64,000 bases of DNA, taken from Marinobacter halophilus. Lineage in GTDB: Bacteria; Pseudomonadota; Gammaproteobacteria; Pseudomonadales; Oleiphilaceae. This document shows positions 8,437-16,973 of the stretch, piece by piece (position 1 is the first letter of the stretch; each line of letters opens with the position of its first letter). The position numbers and the translations under genes are program-made. Where the stretch lies: assembly GCF_003007685.1 (NCBI RefSeq), contig NZ_PXNN01000013.1, forward strand, positions 124,001 to 188,000, in the 5' to 3' direction. The notes below the pieces were generated by a model. The model worked only from the letters and a program-made list of their open reading frames with translations, was not told where the DNA came from and did no database searches.

Positions 8437-10656
8437 ATGAAATTCAAGCTCGTCCCCGTTTTGGTTGCTACCCTGCTAGTGACGGCCTGCAATGGCGACA
8501 GCGCCATTGATGGCGCCAAGAAGATCCCGAACCGTTTTGGCAATGTGGTGAATGCCCTGGATGATTTCAGTCCCGGCAGTACCGGGGATTCCAGCAACGC
8601 CCGGGGGTTAAAACCCAACGAGGTGCGGGTGACCATGGAGGTGCCGGCCAACGTCGCTCCCCAGGCAGAAGCAACGCGCCGAAACCTGAAGATTGTGGTG
8701 CCCGACCGGGTGGCGGTCTACCAGACCGACTACACCCTGCGAGAGGATCTTGGCACCGTAGCCTACACCAGCACAACCGATGACGACGGCAACATCATCC
8801 TGACGTTCGAAAACGGTGTGCCGGTTGGTCCTGACGTGGTGATTGAGGCCTCCTATCAGGGCGTGACATTCAAGGCTCTGGCCGCCGACTCCGACCGGGA
8901 CGTCAAAGTGAACCCGTTTTCTCATTACCTGGTGGAGCAAGGCCTGGGCGGTTACGACGCTATCGATTTCCAGACCGTGATGAACTGCGTGGACAACAGC
9001 CGGTGCCTGAACCGCTATGTCTGGGGTACGGTGGCCGATCAGGTGCATGATTTCGAAATCGATATTGCCAGTAACGCGAGCGTCGCATCAGCGCTGGCGA
9101 GTCTTAATGCCCGGGCGGACTTCAAAGCCTATGTCGAGGCCATGGCGGCTTATGCCCTGCTGGGCCAGGGCACCTCCGACAGCATTCGCGCCAGTTCCGC
9201 GGACTACAACTCGGTCTTTCTGGGGCTGGAACTGGGCCAGACCTTTCGGGAACCCAGCGCCTTTGGCGCCGGCCAGTGGGGCGTTCGCACCGCCCAGGAA
9301 GAGCAACTGACAGACGCCGGCAGCGCCTACCTGTACCCGGCGTTGACGCTGACCTCGTTTGAGGCGTTCAACATCAACGTGACCTCGCTGGCGACTGACA
9401 TTCCCTACGACCGGCAGGCGCTGATCCATGGCGTTGACGGCACTGGCGGCCAGACTTTTTTTAGCCGGAGCTCCGATGTCTGGGAACGTAACAGCCACTC
9501 AAGCGCCCCTGGCGCGGCGACCCTCACGCCCCCGTTACAAGAACAACAGATCGATCCGGCGCGCCTGTTAGCGGGCAGATCCCTGTATCAAAGCATCACG
9601 GGCCGAGACAGCAGCAGGATCAATGGCTGGACTCGCAATCCCTATCATCTGGACGCTTTCACGTCCGTGCCGGCCGATGACAGCAGCGGCCCTGATCGCG
9701 TACTGGCCAGCTATTTTTCTGCCGGCAAAGCCATCGCCCTGGAAGACAATGCCGGCAAGCTCAAGCGCCAGGACACGTTGGAGAACCATTACCTGTCGGT
9801 GTTTGAACTGCACCTTCAGCGCAGTGACGCCTTCGATTTTTCGGCCGTGGCGGACAGCTCTTACAACGTTATCTATCTTGCCCCGCGGTTTGGCGATGTT
9901 ATTGACCCCGTGGTGTTCGAAACCGGTCATGGCACCTGGGACACCGGGCCCTCAGATGGTGAACAGCTGACGGCGACGGTTGATCTGAACCACTTCCAAT
10001 TGGCCCGTGCCGCTTCTGGGCTGGTGCGGGCTGAAACCGGTAGCCAAAACAACACCTGGAACCTGGCCAATCGCCTGTCTCGCGTCAGCCAGGATGACAA
10101 ACATATTGGCCGCCTGAGCTTGTTTGAAACCCGGCGCGGCACCACTTTCGGCCCGCCAGACATGGGCCAGGGCGCTGCCACTCCCGATGGTTCGCTGATG
10201 GCCTTCAACCTCAACAACAGTTATCTGGGCGACGGCCTGGTTGTTGCCGCCAAAACCACCACCGCACCGCTGGCCACGAATGCCCGCTATCGCGTTCAGG
10301 GTGCCATCGTTGCCATGACCAATGACAGCAACACGCTCTACCAGATTAACAACGGTGTACTGGAACTGGACGGGGGTGATGGAACGAACGGTGCAAGTTT
10401 CACCGCGGACAGCTTTCGTATCCAGCATGAAATACCTGAAAACGCCGTCTCAACACCTGAGAGCCAGCAATGGGATGCGACGTTTACGGTTAACCAGGCG
10501 CAGGATGGAAACATCACCCTCACGGGCACCGAACTCACGCTGCACGGCTTTTACACAGGCACCGGTGACCAGATCTTTTTAACGCTCCAGAATGCTGCAG
10601 AGGCACAGCCTCAGACCGGTTTGTTGATCGCTACGCTCATCCCCGACCAGGACTGA
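8437..10656 (+). CDS. Large predicted lipoprotein of unknown function
   Basis: I do not recognise the family. ATG 8437 (rather than the TTG at 8428) gives 739 residues with a lipoprotein signal: MKFKLVPVLVATLLVTAC, with the lipobox cysteine at residue 18 followed by Asn, so outer-membrane retention is plausible. The N-terminal third includes a possible beta-sandwich (RNLKIVVPDRVAVYQTDYTL, DGNIILTFENGVPVGPDVV). The C-terminal half is rich in Asn, Thr and Gly with many predicted strands (DGSLMAFNLNNSYLGDGLVV, NITLTGTELTLHGFYTG), reminiscent of secreted or surface-exposed proteins. No catalytic motif is evident. Flanked by a terminator upstream and the bax promoter downstream, it is probably monocistronic. 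Confidence 0.75.
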   Translation: MKFKLVPVLVATLLVTACNGDSAIDGAKKIPNRFGNVVNALDDFSPGSTGDSSNARGLKPNEVRVTMEVPANVAPQAEATRRNLKIVVPDRVAVYQTDYTLREDLGTVAYTSTTDDDGNIILTFENGVPVGPDVVIEASYQGVTFKALAADSDRDVKVNPFSHYLVEQGLGGYDAIDFQTVMNCVDNSRCLNRYVWGTVADQVHDFEIDIASNASVASALASLNARADFKAYVEAMAAYALLGQGTSDSIRASSADYNSVFLGLELGQTFREPSAFGAGQWGVRTAQEEQLTDAGSAYLYPALTLTSFEAFNINVTSLATDIPYDRQALIHGVDGTGGQTFFSRSSDVWERNSHSSAPGAATLTPPLQEQQIDPARLLAGRSLYQSITGRDSSRINGWTRNPYHLDAFTSVPADDSSGPDRVLASYFSAGKAIALEDNAGKLKRQDTLENHYLSVFELHLQRSDAFDFSAVADSSYNVIYLAPRFGDVIDPVVFETGHGTWDTGPSDGEQLTATVDLNHFQLARAASGLVRAETGSQNNTWNLANRLSRVSQDDKHIGRLSLFETRRGTTFGPPDMGQGAATPDGSLMAFNLNNSYLGDGLVVAAKTTTAPLATNARYRVQGAIVAMTNDSNTLYQINNGVLELDGGDGTNGASFTADSFRIQHEIPENAVSTPESQQWDATFTVNQAQDGNITLTGTELTLHGFYTGTGDQIFLTLQNAAEAQPQTGLLIATLIPDQD

Positions 10657-10689
10657 CAGAACCAATGATCGGGATGTAACCGTATAACC

Positions 10690-10698
10690 TGTTATAAT
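10690..10698 (+). promoter_or_regulatory. Extended -10 promoter element for the bax-like gene
   Basis: A perfect extended -10 (TGTTATAAT) lies 43 nt before the ATG at 10742. No good -35 is present at the proper spacing, which extended -10 promoters tolerate. An imperfect palindrome of tatatc/gatata follows it in the leader. Confidence 0.6.
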
Positions 10699-10741
10699 TC
10701 CAGCTATATCGCCTGATATATCACCAGATACGAGAGGTTTT

Positions 10742-11674
10742 ATGACTGCTGTTAACCGGGCGCTGATGCTGTGTGTTCCCTTGTTTCTGTTCGCTGCCGG
10801 CGGTGCCTGGTATGCATCCACGAGCACAGGTCTCAGCCAGGCAAATAATGACAACGGAGAGGTTACTCTGGCTTCGCTCCCACGACTGCCGGCCTGGGCC
10901 GAAGAGGATCTGCCGGATTTTTCGGGCTACCGCGACACCACTGAGCGTAAGGTAGCCTTCTTTTCGTTCCTGTACCCGAGAATTGTGTTGGCAAACTCTC
11001 GCATTCTGCTTGAGCGTGAGTATCTGGAGTCTCTGTCCGCAAGATTCGAGCTATCTGACCAGGAAGTGAAGTGGCTCTCCGATCAGTCCCAACGACTGCG
11101 CGTTGAGGCAGAAACTGGCAGCCTGGAGCAGTTCGCTTTGTTGCGCAAACGCCTGGATGTCATTCCGCCCTCCCTGATTCTGGCACAGGCAGCCAATGAA
11201 TCGGCCTGGGGTACCTCCCGCTTCGCCCTCGAGGGTAACAACCTGTTCGGCCAGTGGTGCTTCAGCAAAGGCTGCGGTCTGGTACCTCAAAGCCGCGTGG
11301 AGGGTGCCAATCACGAAGTGGCCAAATTCTCCTCGCCCTATCAGTCCGTTCGCTCTTATATCCAGAACCTGAACCGACACCCCACCTACCAGCTGGTTCG
11401 GGACTTACGCCTGCAGGATCGCCAGGCCGACAAACCCTTGTCTGGCATTGAACTTGCGGAAGGCCTGCTCGGCTATTCCGAAAGGGGCGAAGATTATATA
11501 AAAGAAATTCGCTCAATGATTCGGTACAACAATCTTGAGTTTTACGACCGGGAATTTCGCGCCCTCCTTGGCAATCGCTCACCTAACATTTTCGAGCGCC
11601 TGGCCTCCGCCGATGCTGACACTACGCTTTTGCCGGGTGCCGAAGGCAGCGTCGCCAGTCCGTTTGAAGGCTGA
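10742..11674 (+). CDS. bax: Bax-like glucosaminidase-domain protein
   Basis: A 310-residue envelope protein with an N-terminal signal/anchor (residues about 7-25) and a C-terminal N-acetylglucosaminidase (Mannosyl-glycoprotein endo-beta-N-acetylglucosamidase) domain. The domain signature PPSLILAQAANESAWGTSRF, with the catalytic-type Glu in ANESAWG, and GNNLFGQWCF are visible around residues 140-180. Members cleave glycan strands of peptidoglycan; E. coli Bax itself is poorly characterised. It has its own extended -10 promoter and is followed 33 nt later by an acyltransferase gene that may share the transcript. Confidence 0.85.
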   Translation: MTAVNRALMLCVPLFLFAAGGAWYASTSTGLSQANNDNGEVTLASLPRLPAWAEEDLPDFSGYRDTTERKVAFFSFLYPRIVLANSRILLEREYLESLSARFELSDQEVKWLSDQSQRLRVEAETGSLEQFALLRKRLDVIPPSLILAQAANESAWGTSRFALEGNNLFGQWCFSKGCGLVPQSRVEGANHEVAKFSSPYQSVRSYIQNLNRHPTYQLVRDLRLQDRQADKPLSGIELAEGLLGYSERGEDYIKEIRSMIRYNNLEFYDREFRALLGNRSPNIFERLASADADTTLLPGAEGSVASPFEG

Positions 11675-11707
11675 GCGTAATAACTGAACAGACAGAGACT
11701 CTAACTT

Positions 11708-12604
11708 ATGCTTGATTTTCTGCCCGCGCCGCTGAAAGGTGCCTTGGTAGTTTTGCTGATCTTGCTGAATACCGTGGTGTTTCTTCCATTTTTGCTATTT
11801 TTTGCGATCATTAAACTGGTGATCCCCATCACATCGATTCGCAAAGGCTGCACTCTGGTGGTCAACGGTATCGCCAGATACTGGATCGGCTTCAATAACG
11901 CCCTGATGGACCTGTTCCACAAAGTGGAGTGGGATGTTCGGGGGGTTCAGGCTCTGAGCCGCAAGCACTGGTACTTTGTAACCTGCAACCACCAGAGCTG
12001 GAGCGACATACCGGCTATTCAGTACGTACTTAACAGTAAGATTCCGTTGCTGAAGTTTTTTTTGAAGAAAGAGCTGATCTGGGTACCGCTACTCGGCGTC
12101 GCCTGGTGGGCTCTGGACTTCCCGTTCATGCACCGGCATACCAAAGAGCAGATCGCCAGGCGGCCCGAGCTTAAGGGGAAAGACACCGAGGCGACCCGCG
12201 CTGCCTGCGAGAAATTCCGCTATACCCCGGTGACCATTTTCAATTTCATGGAAGGCACTCGCTTTACGCCAGAAAAGCATGACCGCCAGAACTCACCGTA
12301 TAAAAACCTGCTCAAACCCAAGGCCGGGGGAACCGCGTTTGTGTTTGGCGCCATGGGCGAGATGATTCACACCATGCTGGACGTGACCATTGTTTACCCG
12401 GATGGTCGATCGGGCATCTGGGACTATTTGTGTGGCCGGGTGCGCCGGATCATTGTGGACGTTCGCACCCGCGAAGTACCTGAACGGTTCCTGGGCATGG
12501 ATTACGAAAGCCATCGTGAAGTGCGGGCAGATTTCCAGCGCTGGGTCAGCCAAATCTGGGCCGAAAAGGATGCCCGGATTGACGAACTGAAAGCCGAGGC
12601 CTGA
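11708..12604 (+). CDS. Acyltransferase of the PlsC/YihG type
   Basis: A 298-residue membrane acyltransferase likely to transfer a fatty acyl chain to a lysophospholipid. Residues 8-45 form hydrophobic membrane segments. The acyltransferase block I NHQSWSDI (an HX4D motif) sits near residues 96-103, the third block is FMEGTRFT, and a later PDGRSGIWDYLCGR segment is typical of the YihG/YihE-like LPLAT subgroup rather than core PlsC. It lies 33 nt after bax and converges on the minus-strand regulator at 12631. The exact substrate cannot be told from sequence. Confidence 0.88.
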   Translation: MLDFLPAPLKGALVVLLILLNTVVFLPFLLFFAIIKLVIPITSIRKGCTLVVNGIARYWIGFNNALMDLFHKVEWDVRGVQALSRKHWYFVTCNHQSWSDIPAIQYVLNSKIPLLKFFLKKELIWVPLLGVAWWALDFPFMHRHTKEQIARRPELKGKDTEATRAACEKFRYTPVTIFNFMEGTRFTPEKHDRQNSPYKNLLKPKAGGTAFVFGAMGEMIHTMLDVTIVYPDGRSGIWDYLCGRVRRIIVDVRTREVPERFLGMDYESHREVRADFQRWVSQIWAEKDARIDELKAEA

Positions 12605-12630
12605 TTACCGGTCGTGATGACCGATCCTGA

Positions 12631-15396
12631 TTACAACAGGCCCAGCTCGCGGGCCCGGACAATGGCCTGGGTTCGTGATTTCACTTCCAGTTTGGCATTG
12701 ATCCGGCGCGCGTGGGTTTTCACGGTGTGCAGGGAAATATGCAGTTTGTCGCCAATTTCCTGATTCGACAATCCTTTGGCAATCAATTCAAGAACCCCCT
12801 GCTCCCGATCGCTGATGGGTTCTGCCAGGGTCTCGACAGCATCTTTACCGGTTTCAATGCCGAACAGCTCCCCAAGCGCTTTGGTGAATGGACAGGGCTC
12901 AAGACCATGAAAGCTCTTTTCCATCAACGGCCGGAGCTCGTGCATCAGCTCAGCGAACGGGCTGATGAAATGCTCTCTCGCCGCTTCTCTGATCACGCTC
13001 TCCAACTGCCTTCTGCCCGCTGCCAGGCCTTTCTCTTCGGTCAGCAACACCGCATCAAGCAAACCTGCATGCAGTTGTAAGCCCCACGGAAGTGCCTCCG
13101 CATAACGACGATAGACGTCTGACAGGTGCTCACGGGAACGCACCAAATCACCGTTGACCAGATCAATGCGCACTTGCAGGCAATCGAGCAGGCCCGGAAT
13201 CATCGGGAACAATTCCGGTACACAGCCGTCCTGTCGGTAAGGGGCCAGTTTCTCTAACGCCTGAGCGGCGCTCTCCGGCTGTTCGCAGGCCAGCCAGCAA
13301 CTGGCTTTGAGGGCTTCCAGCACCGGTAGATACAGCGACTCATCCACTTGCCAGGCCTGCATGGTGCGCTCGGCCCGGCCTATCCAGACAAAGGCATCAT
13401 CCATCCGCCCCTGGGCACGGCACATCAACACCCTGAGTGCCATGGCCAGCAACAAACCGAGATCACGGGTCTGCTCGGCGTGGCGAGCACAGCTGACCAG
13501 CAGCCGGTCCGCCTCTTTTAAACGGCCTTTATGCCAGAGCACCAGCACCAGGTTCAGCTGTAAGCGGGTTTCACCGATTCTGGCGGGCCGGCTGAGCTCC
13601 TGCATGGCCGTATCCAGGCCGGTGCGAAGCAGCTGTTCGGCGTGGCTGAGGGCGCCTTTGCCAAGCTCGATTCTGGCATGGGCATAAACGGCCAAAGCCT
13701 CTGAACCGGAATCGCCCGCTTCTCTGGCCAGCTTGGCAGCGGTGCGATTGGCATCCCGTGCTTCCTGAAACCGCCCGGCGGCGCACAGGGCACTGGAACG
13801 AACAATCTGGGTAACCAGCTGCGCCTGAGTTGATAGAACCCCACCCGCAAGCGCCTTATCGGCCATTTCAAGAGCAGGCTCAACAAAGCCTTCTCCGCGC
13901 AGGATAAAAGCCTTCAACGCACAGATTCGAGCTTCCTGTTCCTGCCAGTCGGTCGGGCTGAAGCTTTCGAGTAACTGTCGGGCCTGGCGGAACTGGCCGC
14001 CGATGGCATGGACCCAGCCGTAGACAATGCGTAAGCGAGCACTGCGCTCCAGTAATCGGGCCGGGATACTCTTGCGCAAGGTCAGCAAAGAGGCCGTGTC
14101 TTGCCCTAACAACAACGCCTCTGTGCCCTCAGAAGCAATACGAATCACCTCATCGTTCTCTCCGGCCAACAGCGCATGCTTCAACGCCTCCGGAAACTGC
14201 TCTCGCTGGCTGAACCAGCGGCTTGCCATCAGCATACGGGTGGCGTATCCGGTCATTACAGGCGCTTGCAACCAGGCCCGGAGCAAGGGATTTAAACGGT
14301 ACCAGCGGCCACGGCCAGGCACCTGCCTGAGCGGCAAGCCGCGCTCTGACGCAACTGACGGTGGCATGCCTTGCTCGGCGAATGCTCCATCCAGGGCCAT
14401 AAACAACTCATCAGAGCAACTCTCCAGCTCCGCCATCATGCGCAGGCTTTTGGCTTGCGCTGGTGACAGCCGGGTGAGAATGGAATCTTTCAGGAATCGC
14501 TCCACCGACGGCGTTTCATGCAAAGGCTTTCTTTCGTCACCACGCATCAACTCCCGGCGATACAGCGCCAGCGGTGTTACCCAGCCTTCCGTCAGGTTGT
14601 AGAGATGATCAATAGAAACACTGGTAATCAGGCTTTCAGAGCGTGCCTTCTGGAAGAATTCAAAGGTTTCAGAGCGAGTTAATTCTAACTGCTCAGTACC
14701 GATCGAGTGATAACAGCCATCCAGCTCCAGAGTATGGCACTCAAATGGTAGCGGCAAACGCGAGGCCATAACCACGCTAAGATTTTCCGGCAGATGGGAG
14801 GTCAACTGGTGTAGCAGTCCAACCACCGCAGGGTTAGTCAGGTTGTGCAGGTTGTCGAGTACCAGGACGTCTTTTTGCACAGAGACTTTTCGGGCTCTGG
14901 CAGCCAGAAGAACCGAAAGATGATCTTCAAAGGTGCCTCCCGTCGGCGGGGCATAATCGGGTAAATCCAGTGCCATTTCTAGCAACGACAGCAATCGGGA
15001 CGGTGCGTTGTCACCGGCGTTGAGGGTCACCCAGCGCACGTTTGTCTCAGTGGCTTCAGACAGCGAACTGATCAATGATAGCGTTTTTCCGTAACCGCTA
15101 GGGGCCTCAAGAAACAGGAGTGTTTTAGGTGCGAGCGCACTCAGAATGTGCTGGTCAAACTCTGGCCGAACAAGCCTCGCTTCAGGAATAGCCGGCATTT
15201 GTAACCGCTGCTCCATGAGGTCACGCACCAGCTCGCCATGCTGGAGCCCGTTATTTACGGTCTGAAACTCGTCGTTGGCTGCACAGCCATCATTATAGGA
15301 TTTCACGCACTGCCCCTTTGAAACCGAGTCAGTCTGGGAGACTGGCCGGTGTAAAAAGATCATTCTTTTCACGAATTCTGGCTTGGCGCCCTGCAT
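12631..15396 (-). CDS. LAL/MalT-type LuxR-family transcriptional regulator
   Basis: A 921-residue large ATP-binding LuxR-type regulator. Walker A (APSGYGKT) lies near residue 95, followed by NB-ARC/STAND features (DVLVLDNLHNL), a long helical TPR-like middle, and a C-terminal LuxR helix-turn-helix (QGVLELIAKGLSNQEIGDKL, LHTVKTHARRI) at about residues 860-915. Proteins of this class (MalT, AlkS) bind an inducer and ATP, then activate nearby promoters. The start at 15396 has an AAAGG Shine-Dalgarno 8 nt upstream; the MalT-like core begins only near residue 67 (MPAIPEARLVRPEF), so shorter starts remain possible. It lies beside the DUF1329/DUF1302 pair, its likely target. Confidence 0.9.
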   Translation of the reverse strand: MQGAKPEFVKRMIFLHRPVSQTDSVSKGQCVKSYNDGCAANDEFQTVNNGLQHGELVRDLMEQRLQMPAIPEARLVRPEFDQHILSALAPKTLLFLEAPSGYGKTLSLISSLSEATETNVRWVTLNAGDNAPSRLLSLLEMALDLPDYAPPTGGTFEDHLSVLLAARARKVSVQKDVLVLDNLHNLTNPAVVGLLHQLTSHLPENLSVVMASRLPLPFECHTLELDGCYHSIGTEQLELTRSETFEFFQKARSESLITSVSIDHLYNLTEGWVTPLALYRRELMRGDERKPLHETPSVERFLKDSILTRLSPAQAKSLRMMAELESCSDELFMALDGAFAEQGMPPSVASERGLPLRQVPGRGRWYRLNPLLRAWLQAPVMTGYATRMLMASRWFSQREQFPEALKHALLAGENDEVIRIASEGTEALLLGQDTASLLTLRKSIPARLLERSARLRIVYGWVHAIGGQFRQARQLLESFSPTDWQEQEARICALKAFILRGEGFVEPALEMADKALAGGVLSTQAQLVTQIVRSSALCAAGRFQEARDANRTAAKLAREAGDSGSEALAVYAHARIELGKGALSHAEQLLRTGLDTAMQELSRPARIGETRLQLNLVLVLWHKGRLKEADRLLVSCARHAEQTRDLGLLLAMALRVLMCRAQGRMDDAFVWIGRAERTMQAWQVDESLYLPVLEALKASCWLACEQPESAAQALEKLAPYRQDGCVPELFPMIPGLLDCLQVRIDLVNGDLVRSREHLSDVYRRYAEALPWGLQLHAGLLDAVLLTEEKGLAAGRRQLESVIREAAREHFISPFAELMHELRPLMEKSFHGLEPCPFTKALGELFGIETGKDAVETLAEPISDREQGVLELIAKGLSNQEIGDKLHISLHTVKTHARRINAKLEVKSRTQAIVRARELGLL

Positions 15397-15520
15397 CGGG
15401 TACGCCTTTAGTATGAGTAGTTTAGACGAAGGTTAAACTAAAGGCGGGGTTAGCTGCAAAATTTTGACGTGTAAAAAGTGACTCAGTGGCGGATTTTTAA
15501 CGCGGAGGTTTCGATTGACT

Positions 15521-15553
15521 CAAAAAAAACGGCGGACCCCGAAAGGCCCGCCG
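15521..15553 (-). terminator. Intrinsic terminator of the DUF1329 gene
   Basis: On the minus strand a GC-rich stem (15553-15546 with 15538-15531, 8 bp with one mismatch, loop TTTCGG-like) is followed by eight T residues. It lies 26 nt past the DUF1329 stop, a textbook rho-independent terminator, and insulates the regulator from the DUF1302-DUF1329 transcript. Confidence 0.85.
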
Positions 15554-15578
15554 CATCATTACCTTCAAAGCCTGTTCG

Positions 15579-16940
15579 TTACCGGGTGCCGGCACGACGC
15601 AGAGCCGACGGCGTGTAATCCCGGGACTGACGGGAAACACCGAAGTTGTACGGATCGTTTTCTTCGTTGGTCAGGCCAAGGGCCAGGTAACGGCCAGAGA
15701 GCAGATCGTACAGCACTTCAATGGCATACCAGGGCACGTTCTGATCATAGAACTGCATAGAGTGGGCTTCGGCTACGCGCCAGAGCTCACCACGGCCATC
15801 GTAATGATCAATTACGGCCGCCTGCCAGGAGTCTTCGTCAAGATAGAAGTCACGCTGGGCATAAACGTGACGCTCACCTTCTTTCAGGGTTGCGCGCACA
15901 TGCCACACACGGTGAAGCTCGTAGCGTGTCAGGTCCTGATTGATATGACCTTCCCTGACGATGTCGGAGTAGCTGAGACTACGGTCAACCAGCTTGTAAG
16001 AGTTGTAGGGAATGTACATCTCTTTCTTGCCAATCAGCTCCCAGTTGTAACGATCAGGTGCACCGTTGAACATGTCAAAGTTATCAGATGTACGAAGGCC
16101 ATCCGCTGCCGTACCCGGACCGTCGTAAGCTACCTGTGGTGCACGACGAACCCGACGCTGACCGGCGTTGTAGATCCACGCACGGCGAGGTTCTGCAACC
16201 TGGTCCAGGGTCTCGTGAACCAACAGTACGTTACCAGCCAGTCGAGCCGGTGCTGTAATGGCTTGCTTGAAATAAAACAGTACGTTGTCATCCTGACCCG
16301 GCGTGTAATCGTCCAGGTAGCTGTTCCAGGTCAGTTCATCCTGGAACTTTACTACGGAGAACGCACCACCTGCGGTAGGAGTCACCTGGCCCACGTTACG
16401 CTGCACCGAACCACCGCGGTAGCGCGTAATGTGGTTCCAGATGGCCTCGAGACCATTCTGAGGCATCGGGAACGGTGTTGCGTTGGCGTAGTCACCAATG
16501 CCGTTGCCGCCCTGAATCAGCTCAGAACGGGTCGCGTTCTTAACGGTCTCATCCATGATGTCTTGCGGGTAAACGGAGGTACGGTGAGTCGTGTAAACCG
16601 GGATTGTGAAATCCGGATACTGGCGAATCATCGCTACCTGGCCCGGTGACAACTTGTCTTCGTATTCACCTACATTGCTTTGGTTAATGATGAATTTCGG
16701 CTGCTCATCCGGGAACGGATTTAGGTAGATACCATCACCCTTGTAGCCGGCCGGCGGCGTTGCCAACCCGCCGGTCCACTCAGGAATATCCCCGCCATTG
16801 CCCGCGCGCTCGGCACCCATTGGTGTCAGAGTATTGCCAAGTTTGGCTGCTTCTTCTGCAGAAACCGCGCCCCAGGCCTGGCCGGCGACGAGACTTGCAG
16901 CCAGTACGCCTGTAGCCAGTAGTTTCTTGTTCAGTTTCAT
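15579..16940 (-). CDS. DUF1329-domain exported protein
   Basis: A 453-residue exported protein with a signal peptide (MKLNKKLLATGVLAASLVAG, cleaved near AWGA). The mature protein shows motifs of the DUF1329 family, such as WTGGLATPPAGYKGDGIYLNP, PRRAWIYNAGQRRVRRAP and the C-terminal YDLLSGRYLALGLTNEE. Family members are often described as LolA/LolB-like and nearly always pair with a DUF1302 protein, encoded here 33 nt upstream. The pair is thought to handle hydrophobic molecules across the envelope, but the cargo is not established. A strong terminator follows. Confidence 0.9.
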   Translation of the reverse strand: MKLNKKLLATGVLAASLVAGQAWGAVSAEEAAKLGNTLTPMGAERAGNGGDIPEWTGGLATPPAGYKGDGIYLNPFPDEQPKFIINQSNVGEYEDKLSPGQVAMIRQYPDFTIPVYTTHRTSVYPQDIMDETVKNATRSELIQGGNGIGDYANATPFPMPQNGLEAIWNHITRYRGGSVQRNVGQVTPTAGGAFSVVKFQDELTWNSYLDDYTPGQDDNVLFYFKQAITAPARLAGNVLLVHETLDQVAEPRRAWIYNAGQRRVRRAPQVAYDGPGTAADGLRTSDNFDMFNGAPDRYNWELIGKKEMYIPYNSYKLVDRSLSYSDIVREGHINQDLTRYELHRVWHVRATLKEGERHVYAQRDFYLDEDSWQAAVIDHYDGRGELWRVAEAHSMQFYDQNVPWYAIEVLYDLLSGRYLALGLTNEENDPYNFGVSRQSRDYTPSALRRAGTR

Positions 16941-16973
16941 TTAAGTTACCTCGTTGAACGAATTCGGTCCGTA

